Source: Halochromatium glycolicum (GTDB lineage Bacteria; Pseudomonadota; Gammaproteobacteria; Chromatiales; Chromatiaceae). From it: a stretch of DNA of 52,920 nucleotides. The stretch spans positions 1 to 52,920 of the forward strand of contig NZ_NRSJ01000035.1 of assembly GCF_016584085.1 (NCBI RefSeq). The letters run 5' to 3'. Below are positions 6,749 through 12,414 of the stretch, in pieces (position 1 is the first letter of the stretch; the number at the start of each line of letters is the position of its first letter). A program made the position numbers and the translations under genes. The notes below the pieces were generated by a model, which searched no databases, had not been told where the DNA came from, and worked only from the letters and a program-made list of their open reading frames with translations.

Positions 6749-9016
6749 ATGAACATCCGCTCCCTCTTCGCAACCAAGACCCGACGCCGTGTCGCGATCG
6801 TGCTCGCCGTGCTGTTGCTGCCGGCGGTGCTCTACAAGGTGGTCTATCCGGTCTTCTTCGATCTCTACACCGGGGTCGAGAACGCCCCGCTGACCTACGA
6901 TACCCGAGAGCTGAGCGAGGCCGAGTTCGAGCAACTGGCGCTCGAGCTGACCGAGGCGAAGCGTCGCGAGCGGGCCGAAGCCGTCGTGACCGAGGAGGAC
7001 GATTCGTTCGCGCGTGAGGTCAAGATCGATATCCTGATGAACACCCCATCGTTCATCGAAGAGGGCGGCTATCCGCATATCGAATACTTTCGCGAGGCCG
7101 GCATCCGCGAGTACGAAGGTCCCAAGACCTGCCTCGAGTGCCATGCGACGATCGATATCACCCATGAGGACGGGACGGTGGAGACCGTCGATACGCTTGA
7201 GGACATCGTCAACACGGTGCATTTCAAGTTCCAGACCGCCGCTGGCGGCGCCTTCTCGACCTACGGCTATGACGGCCGTCAGGTCAATGCCGAGGGCGCG
7301 CGCAAGATCCCGGTCGGCAAGATCAACCGCGCCTGCGGCATTCCGGGCAGCTTCTCCTGGACTGGCTGGGCGGCATTGGTCGCGAGCCGTCCCGAGCATG
7401 GTCTCGACGAGGCGGCTGAGCGCTCACCGGTCGAAGCCGATCCGGCGACGGTCGAGGGCATCTCGCTCGCACTGAACGATCCGGGCAAGACCGGCCATGG
7501 TGATGGAGAAGGGTTGTCGGACGGCGTTGTACTGCGCAGTGAAGGCTGCGGGCAGTGTCATATCGGCGGCAATTATCACCCGGCGACCGAGAAGATGATG
7601 CCGGTCGGTGACGTGCCGAAAGAGGCAAAGGAGGGCATCGACTGCCTGATCTGCCATGCCGCCGAGTACGACATGAATCAGCGCTATGTGATCCAGGACA
7701 AGCACGGTCTGCGCTGGAATCAGGATCGCAGCATGCGCTCGGCCTTGACGGTCGGGCGGGCCTCGAACGAGAACTGCTTGAACTGCCATCAGCACAACAT
7801 GGGCGGTGACGCCTACATCCATAACGTCGCCGCCAAGCATCTGGGCGATAAGCATCAGCGCCTGCTGCACACCGGCGCCAAGCGGGGTAATCCGTTCAGT
7901 CCGCAGTCTGACGCGCATGCGGCCGCCGGTATCAAGTGTACCGACTGCCATGTGCCCGAGGGGCACAAGATCCCACGCGGCCGCAAGGGTGTCGACCTGG
8001 TCGCGAGCGATCTGCCGCACAAAGAGGTCAGCTGCGAGAGCTGCCATTCTCAGGCGCCGCACAACGTCTCGGAGCACCGGGCGCTGCTCAACGGCCATGT
8101 CGCCCGGCTCGCCTGCGAGACTTGCCATATCACGGAGCTGCAGCCGAACAACGTGGTGCTGCGCGATTGGGTGCACCCCACCTGGAACGCCGAAGAAGGG
8201 ATCTGGGAACCAACTGACGTGTTCCGCTCCGGCAAGCCCGGCGAGGGGCTGATGTACCTCTGGTTCAACGGCAATGGCACCTTCCTGGCCAATGCGCTCG
8301 GCAGCAACCCGGAAGGCGACGGCAGCTACAACCCGCTGATGGAGCAGATTGCCCGGATCGATAATCCGGACGTGATCGCTGCAGTGCGTGAGAAGGCCCG
8401 CGAACTCAAGAAACAGTATCCGGATATCGATATCGATCGCTACGTCGAGATGGCGACCGATCCGCTCTCTCAGTTGTCACCGGAGATGCTAGAGAAGCGC
8501 CGCAAGATGGTCGCCGAGAATCTGAAGGCCGCGATGGAGGAGGGCGAGAGCCGGATCTATCCGTTCAAGCCGTTCAACGCGATGATGTTTGAGGATATGA
8601 ACAACCAGGGACCGTTCGGCGCGATGATCCTGCCGTTCGACTATGCCACCTACTACGAGACCGGCGATTCGCGCGCGGCGGTGGTCAAGGCGATCCAGGA
8701 CCCGATTGTCCGGCGCATGTACCAAGAGCCCTTCAAGCTCTACATGATGGACGAGTTCATGGCCTACTTCGGCGTCGATGGCTGGAAGACCCTCTATCCG
8801 CTCACCGACGACAACAAGCTGGGGCCGCAGGTCGAGCCGCATTGGATGCGCCAGATGGGCACGCTGATGGTCAATCACGGCATCCAGCGGGAAGGGCATG
8901 ACTGCAAAGCCTGCCACCAGCCCGATGGCCTGCTCGACTATGAGGCGCTCGGCTACACGCCGGAGCGCATCGCTGAATTGACCTCGAACGAGATCATCGA
9001 CGAGATCGAGCCCTGA
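6749..9016 (+). CDS. membrane-anchored octaheme cytochrome c, tetrathionate reductase (OTR) family
   Basis: This 755-residue protein starts with an N-terminal membrane anchor (residues about 15-36) and has eight CXXCH motifs (residues 128, 267, 299, 343, 397, 429, 456 and 719). Order and context match the OTR family: CLECH then TVHFKF, CGQCH, DCLICH, NCLNCHQHNMGGDA, KCTDCHVPEGHKIP, SCESCHSQAPH, ACETCH, a YLWFNG and IYPFKPF region, and a last heme followed by LLDYEALGY. Shewanella OTR reduces tetrathionate, nitrite and hydroxylamine in vitro. This one is longer, with about 135 residues between hemes 1 and 2 and an expanded region before heme 8. The ATG at 6749, preceded by GAGAG, is preferred over a GTG at 6713. 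The substrate here is unproven. Confidence 0.88.
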   Translation: MNIRSLFATKTRRRVAIVLAVLLLPAVLYKVVYPVFFDLYTGVENAPLTYDTRELSEAEFEQLALELTEAKRRERAEAVVTEEDDSFAREVKIDILMNTPSFIEEGGYPHIEYFREAGIREYEGPKTCLECHATIDITHEDGTVETVDTLEDIVNTVHFKFQTAAGGAFSTYGYDGRQVNAEGARKIPVGKINRACGIPGSFSWTGWAALVASRPEHGLDEAAERSPVEADPATVEGISLALNDPGKTGHGDGEGLSDGVVLRSEGCGQCHIGGNYHPATEKMMPVGDVPKEAKEGIDCLICHAAEYDMNQRYVIQDKHGLRWNQDRSMRSALTVGRASNENCLNCHQHNMGGDAYIHNVAAKHLGDKHQRLLHTGAKRGNPFSPQSDAHAAAGIKCTDCHVPEGHKIPRGRKGVDLVASDLPHKEVSCESCHSQAPHNVSEHRALLNGHVARLACETCHITELQPNNVVLRDWVHPTWNAEEGIWEPTDVFRSGKPGEGLMYLWFNGNGTFLANALGSNPEGDGSYNPLMEQIARIDNPDVIAAVREKARELKKQYPDIDIDRYVEMATDPLSQLSPEMLEKRRKMVAENLKAAMEEGESRIYPFKPFNAMMFEDMNNQGPFGAMILPFDYATYYETGDSRAAVVKAIQDPIVRRMYQEPFKLYMMDEFMAYFGVDGWKTLYPLTDDNKLGPQVEPHWMRQMGTLMVNHGIQREGHDCKACHQPDGLLDYEALGYTPERIAELTSNEIIDEIEP

Positions 9017-9061
9017 ATCTGCGGCATCTCGACCGGGCGAGTTTGGGTCCAGCGGCGAGGG

Positions 9062-9118
9062 CTGCCGGTTGATGATCCAGCACGGTGTGGTGTGGCGCGT
9101 GTGTCGGCAACAGTCGCC
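9062..9118 (-). pseudogene. fragment duplicating the N-terminal coding segment of the island helicase
   Basis: These 57 bases match 15278-15334 at about 51 of 57 positions. In the minus-strand frame they encode LGDCCRHTRHTTPCWIINRQ, against VGDWCRHTRHTTPCRIIDRQ near the helicase N-terminus. No helicase sequence continues beyond it. It is a leftover piece of a second helicase copy or a dispersed repeat that also lies at the helicase start. Confidence 0.6.
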
Positions 9119-9124
9119 GAGGCC

Positions 9125-9146
9125 GTAGGAGCCCGCTTGCGGGCGA
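9125..9146 (+). repeat. REP palindrome
   Basis: GTAGGA followed by the palindromic core GCCCGCTTGCGGGC and GA, the common gammaproteobacterial REP layout. The same sequence occurs at 43815-43926 in three copies. It lies 10 bp from the 3' end of a decayed REP-associated transposase. Confidence 0.85.
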
Positions 9147-9156
9147 TGATGCCTGT

Positions 9157-9460
9157 TCATACCCACCGGGCATCCCAATGCGGATAATCGCGAACCGACT
9201 GCACCAACCCGTGGATCGAGACGTCACGCGCAAAACCAGTCGCGATAGATCGGCCTCCTTCAATGCTACAGCCAGTGCAGATGATCGGGCATGACGACAA
9301 ACGCCCAGGTTGTCGACCAATCCAAGGCGCCGGCAGCGCGAAGCTCATCGATCAAGAGACGGGCACACCAGAGGTTACGGAATACTGGCTGTCTCCGTTG
9401 CGCCACAGACGTGATCCGGTAGACCCACCCGGTCTCCGACCAGCGCCCCCTGCGCAGATC
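9157..9460 (-). pseudogene. decayed REP-associated tyrosine transposase (RAYT, IS200-like Y1 family)
   Basis: Read on the minus strand from about 9460, one frame gives LRRGRWSETGWVYRITS, then RQPVFRNLWCARLLIDEL, then TTWAFVVMPDHLHWL and a TAG stop. MPDHLHWL is the family's HUH metal and catalytic motif. A different frame then carries the typical C-terminus LVQSVRDYPHWDARWV, ending at 9157. The roughly 60-80 residues that should lie between, including the catalytic tyrosine region, are missing. So the gene has a stop, a frameshift and an internal deletion, and no clear start codon. A REP palindrome follows immediately, which is the usual RAYT arrangement. Confidence 0.8.
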
Positions 9461-9503
9461 ACCCCCGTGTGGTCGGCTCGGGGGTCATCGACCTCGGTGA
9501 AGC

Positions 9504-10750
9504 TCAGCGCAGCTGTCCAATCGCCACGTTCTGGGCTCGACTCCCGTCAGCTCGCAGCTCGAGAGCAGGGCTCTTGGATGCGACGAAAGCCAGCGGCTGG
9601 TCAAGGCTGAATGGATAGAGAACTGCTGATGATTCGAGCGTGGCCACGGACATGGCCTTGCCGGTGTAACGGAGCGCTGCCTCGATAAGCCAGGCGATCA
9701 GGCCGTCGTGCGAGACGTTCATGGGCGGCCTTCGGATGATGCGCCGGCCTTTGCCGACGCGCTCAAGGGCGCCCCAGTCGGCTTGGCTCTGTATGACGCG
9801 GTTGGCGGCGCGATAGGCGGTTTCTCGCTCTCCATAGGTCTCGGCCATGCGGCGATGAACCTCCTTGGATGCGCAGTCGCCCTGGATGGATGTGAGACGT
9901 CCGGTCAGCTCGGCGACTTTCCCGAAGAAGGGGTAGGCCGAGATCGCCATGCCCCAGCACAGGGCCGGCACTGCCGACGCCTCGACTTCCCCCAGGAGCT
10001 CGGCGCCACGATCCGCGAACGGCCTCAGATCGCCGCGGGGCGCGAGCCCGGTGACATGCTCGCGGATCTGTACCCACTGATCCATTGCCAGCCCGTCGAA
10101 CACGAGAAACGCCACCTTCGCATCGAAGGCACCGCGCCGCATGGCCAGAAAGCGCGGGACCTGGTGCAGCATCGCCGGCGCTGCCGCGGCGGGCAGCGGC
10201 GGTAGTGGAGCCGAAGCAGCTCCCGCCACAGGTCCACGTTGTCCGAGATCAGATGCGGCCCGAGCTGGAAGATGTGAGTCAGGATGAAGTCCTTGGTCGC
10301 GGCCCCGCCCCAACTCTGATCAGGCGATTGAGAGGCATGCTTGGCATGCGCCTCGAATAGCGCCTCCCTGTACTCGGCGCCGAGTCGGTGGACCACGCCA
10401 TAGCTTAAGAGAGGAAACAGATTCGCCAGGCTGAGTCGGACCAGGCGAGCCTGGCGCACGTAGTCCCACGGCAGGTCGCCCGGCCCCGAGGATTTGGGAT
10501 GGAGCACCAGCGCTTTTGCCGAACCGGGGGCCGGCCCAGGCTCGCCTTGGTCCCAAGCCCGTCTCCAGCGTGCTTCGTAGTCAACCCGGAAGGCGATCGC
10601 ATCCTCGAACGGTAGGACCTCGAAGCCACGGCCGCGCAGCTCGGACAGGATGTGCTCGTCCAGCAAGACATCGTCCGGGTCCGCGGCGATCCAGAACCGC
10701 GCCAGGTCCGGCGGAAACTCCCCGAGGATGCGCTCGCTCCAGAGGCTCAT
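9504..10750 (-). pseudogene. pglZ: pglZ (BREX type 3-like), frameshifted and internally deleted
   Basis: The ATG at 10748-10750 begins MSLWSERILGEFPPDLARFW, and the next 185 residues (FEVLPFEDAIAFRVDYE, FPLLSYGVVHRL, ATKDFILTHIFQLGP, LLRLHYRR) look like the N-terminal half of a BREX type 3 PglZ, the phosphatase-fold subunit of this defence system. At about 10190 the frame changes and resumes with MLHQVPRFLAMR and KVAFLVFDGLAMDQW, part of the PglZ catalytic domain. Some 150-200 residues expected between them are absent. From about 10030 downward the protein departs from PglZ; the remaining 150 residues (PFFGKVAELTGRL, YGERETAYRAANRVIQSQ) look like a winged-helix protein I cannot name. It cannot make intact PglZ. 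Confidence 0.78.
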
Positions 10751-10870
10751 AATGCTCTTCTCGCGGCGTCGGATTCCGAGGCAAAGCCAGGTCCAACGCG
10801 AAGCATCGCGATGGCGTTAAGGAGCGTCGCGCGAAGCGACGCGGTGCTCGATGTCACCCGGCGTTGCATC
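10747..10870 (-). pseudogene. scar of a second BrxHII-like helicase
   Basis: On the minus strand this stretch first matches mid-helicase sequence at about 14134-14183 (QRRVTSSTASLRATL against QRLVTSSTAAVRATL). At about 10820 it jumps to the helicase C-terminus at 12415-12483 (NAIAMLRVGPGFASESDAARRAL against NAIMMLRVGPGFASESGAARGAS). The stop TGA overlaps the pglZ ATG as ATGA. It is therefore the 3' end of a helicase gene with an internal deletion of well over 500 codons, left in the normal brxHII-pglZ position. The HEPN gene stop at 10854 lies inside it. Confidence 0.75.
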
Positions 10871-11258
10871 CGGACGAGGCGATCTCCCGTGTCGCCCATT
10901 CGGTCAAGGTCTCTACCAAGCTGGACGTCGCGACCATGTCGATCAGGGCTGCCGGGCAGGTGTCGTAGCGAAAGCGGACGGCGAAGTTGTTGAGGATGCG
11001 CAGCGCATTCCGGTCCGCTGGGGCTGGGACGCCGTGGGCGTCACAAAGGGCCGCGAGCGCGGCAAGATCATGGGTACGCTCGAAAACGACGCCATGCATC
11101 ACGAGCACGGCCTTGATGAGCTTCTCGCAGGCTTGCTGGGCATGAAATCCCATGACTTCTTCCGGCGCTTGGCCCGAATCGCGCAACAGCCGAAGGGTCA
11201 ACCGATCGCGCAGCGCCGCATCAAACAGCGCTCGCGCTTGGGCGCTATGGCTGCTCAT
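10854..11258 (-). CDS. HEPN-domain protein (putative toxin of MNT-HEPN pair)
   Basis: A 134-residue all-helical HEPN protein. It shows the family features FHAQQACEKLIKAVLVMHG and RTHDLAALAALCDAHG, followed by ILNNFAVRFRYDT. The ATG at 11256-11258 lies inside the 3' end of the nucleotidyltransferase gene (14-base overlap), so the pair is translationally coupled. In known MNT-HEPN pairs the HEPN protein is a ribonuclease toxin or regulatory partner. A strict HepT RX4HXY motif is not obvious, so toxicity is uncertain. The last residues (SSGCNAG) are encoded by DNA of the helicase scar, so the native C-terminus may be lost. Confidence 0.75.
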   Translation of the reverse strand: MSSHSAQARALFDAALRDRLTLRLLRDSGQAPEEVMGFHAQQACEKLIKAVLVMHGVVFERTHDLAALAALCDAHGVPAPADRNALRILNNFAVRFRYDTCPAALIDMVATSSLVETLTEWATREIASSGCNAG

Positions 11259-11565
11259 AGAGCACCTTGCCTTCCCTGGATGCCCAATAGACCGGGGTTG
11301 TCCACCAGTCGCGCTTCTGTTCGAACTCCGCCTCGGTAAACAGCAGCAGGTCAACCCCGATACCGAGCCCGTCCACGGTTTGATGCAGGCGCAGATACTC
11401 CTCGTTGTAGTCGGGAATCTCCCGCTCGATCACCATCAGATCCAGATCGGACCCCGCGTCGGCATCCCCCCGCGCGTAAGAGCCGAATAGGATTACCTTC
11501 AGTGGGGTATGCGCGGCAGCTGCCAGCCCAACAGCCGCCTCGCGGATTGCGGTTTCGTCCAGCAT
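11245..11565 (-). CDS. minimal nucleotidyltransferase (MNT-type, MntA-like)
   Basis: A 106-residue protein with the polymerase-beta-fold motif GS-X10-DxD, seen as GSYARGDADAGSDLDLMV, and a third acidic position in GVDLLLF. The start MLDETAIREAAVG (ATG at 11563-11565) is preferred over the longer upstream frame, whose extra residues lack homology and overlap the VapC remnant. In MNT-HEPN pairs this subunit neutralises the HEPN partner, in some cases by attaching AMP to it. It lies between the Phd-VapC remnant and the HEPN gene in the defence island. Confidence 0.82.
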   Translation of the reverse strand: MLDETAIREAAVGLAAAAHTPLKVILFGSYARGDADAGSDLDLMVIEREIPDYNEEYLRLHQTVDGLGIGVDLLLFTEAEFEQKRDWWTTPVYWASREGKVLYEQP

Positions 11566-11576
11566 GGGCGCGTCTC

Positions 11577-11648
11577 TTAGTTGTGCTTCCGAGGATTGGC
11601 CAGGTGCACGTCGGGCAGCTCGAAGTTGGTGTCGATCAGCCAAGTCAC
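11577..11648 (-). pseudogene. VapC-like PIN toxin reduced to 23 residues
   Basis: Directly after the Phd antitoxin, a GTG overlapping its TGA begins MTWLIDTN, the standard PIN-domain start with the first catalytic Asp. It runs straight into FELPDVHLANPRKHN and a TAA; that tail resembles the end of VapC proteins, where a TRN-x-x-DF-x-x-LDV-x-LxNP motif is common. The roughly 100 residues between are missing in frame. The toxin is thus a clean internal deletion that joins its two ends, and it lacks the other acidic catalytic residues. Confidence 0.65.
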
Positions 11649-11896
11649 AGGTCGATCTCGCGGGTCAGGCTCTTGTCACGCGGGAACTCGACGTCATCGG
11701 CACCGTAGAGGGGCGAGCTGCGAACCAGTTCGACAAAGGATTGCCGCGGCTTGATCAACGCGTCGTAGTCGGCGCGGGAGAGGATTACCACAGCGGGCTC
11801 ACCGTGCACGATGATCTCTTGGGGCTCGTGCCCGGCTGCGAGCCGCACGAGCTCGCTCAGGTTTTCCTTGGCGTCTTGCAGTGTCCACTGTCTCAT
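11645..11896 (-). CDS. Phd/YefM-family antitoxin
   Basis: An 83-residue protein starting MRQWTLQDAKENLSELVRLA, the classical Phd/YefM N-terminus that binds the operator. HGEPAVVILSRADYDAL follows. The C-terminal tail, which normally wraps the toxin, ends VEFPRDKSLTREIDL. Its cognate VapC-type toxin, translated from an overlapping start, is reduced to 23 residues (separate entry). The antitoxin appears intact and could still repress its promoter or counter a related toxin elsewhere. Confidence 0.85.
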   Translation of the reverse strand: MRQWTLQDAKENLSELVRLAAGHEPQEIIVHGEPAVVILSRADYDALIKPRQSFVELVRSSPLYGADDVEFPRDKSLTREIDL

Positions 11897-11980
11897 GTTG
11901 CACTCTCTGCAGAAGCTTATCGGTCTGGTTGATGTCCATGTGAGCGGTCGTCCGCGGCGCCGCGGTTCGGGGCGTACTCA

Positions 11981-12129
11981 CCTGACGTTTCCCGCCGAGC
12001 TTTGTTGCGCCTATCGGCGGCGGCATAGAACACGCATAGAACGCGTATAGAACGCGCATAGGATGCCTGACGTTTCCCGCCGAGCCATATTGCGTCTATC
12101 GGCGACCGCATAGAACGCGCATAGGATGC
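11981..12129. repeat. imperfect 85/64-bp tandem duplication with 11-bp sub-repeats
   Basis: Both units start CCTGACGTTTCCCGCCGAG and end CATAGGATG, at 11981-12065 and 12066-12129. Inside, an 11-bp motif CATAGAACGCG or a variant is repeated four times in unit 1 and twice in unit 2, which explains the length difference. It lies between the Schlafen-like fragment and the Phd gene, in non-coding or decayed DNA. Confidence 0.8.
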
Positions 12130-12212
12130 GGCGAATGGCTTCAGACTGGCACCCCCCAATCGCTGCGCCAATCTCTGAGAGAAATGGAGCATCAATGGCC
12201 TCGCGCAGGCGC

Positions 12213-12414
12213 CGATCTCGATGCGGTGCTTGAACTGCTTGACCAGGATCGGGTCGTGGGTGCGGTAGTCCGCATGGACAAAGGCGTTCAGCAAGGCCTC
12301 GCGTAGCGCGATATTCGGATAGGTGCGGCTCTCAAAGCGGAAGAGTCCCTGCGGGACCGTGGTGTTGGGATTATCCACCATAATCCGGTCGAGCAGACGT
12401 TCCAGCGCGATCAT
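12213..12414 (-). pseudogene. fragment of a Schlafen/AlbA_2-type ATP-binding protein
   Basis: About 65 codons encode ALERLLDRIMVDNP, GLFRFESRTYPNIALREALL and NAFVHADYRTHDPILVKQFKH. These are the central family motifs (ALREALxNAxVHxDY, PIxVxxFxDRIEI). The N-terminal AlbA domain and everything after RIEIG are missing; the frame runs on into unrelated, repeat-containing sequence to 11917. Its first ATG overlaps the helicase stop as ATGA, the same junction that pglZ has with the helicase scar. Confidence 0.65.

Noticed and set aside
6749..9016. MccA/SirA-type octaheme sulfite reductase
   Set aside because: That family has one heme with a long CX15CH motif, which I do not see; motif order and surrounding blocks match the OTR family better.
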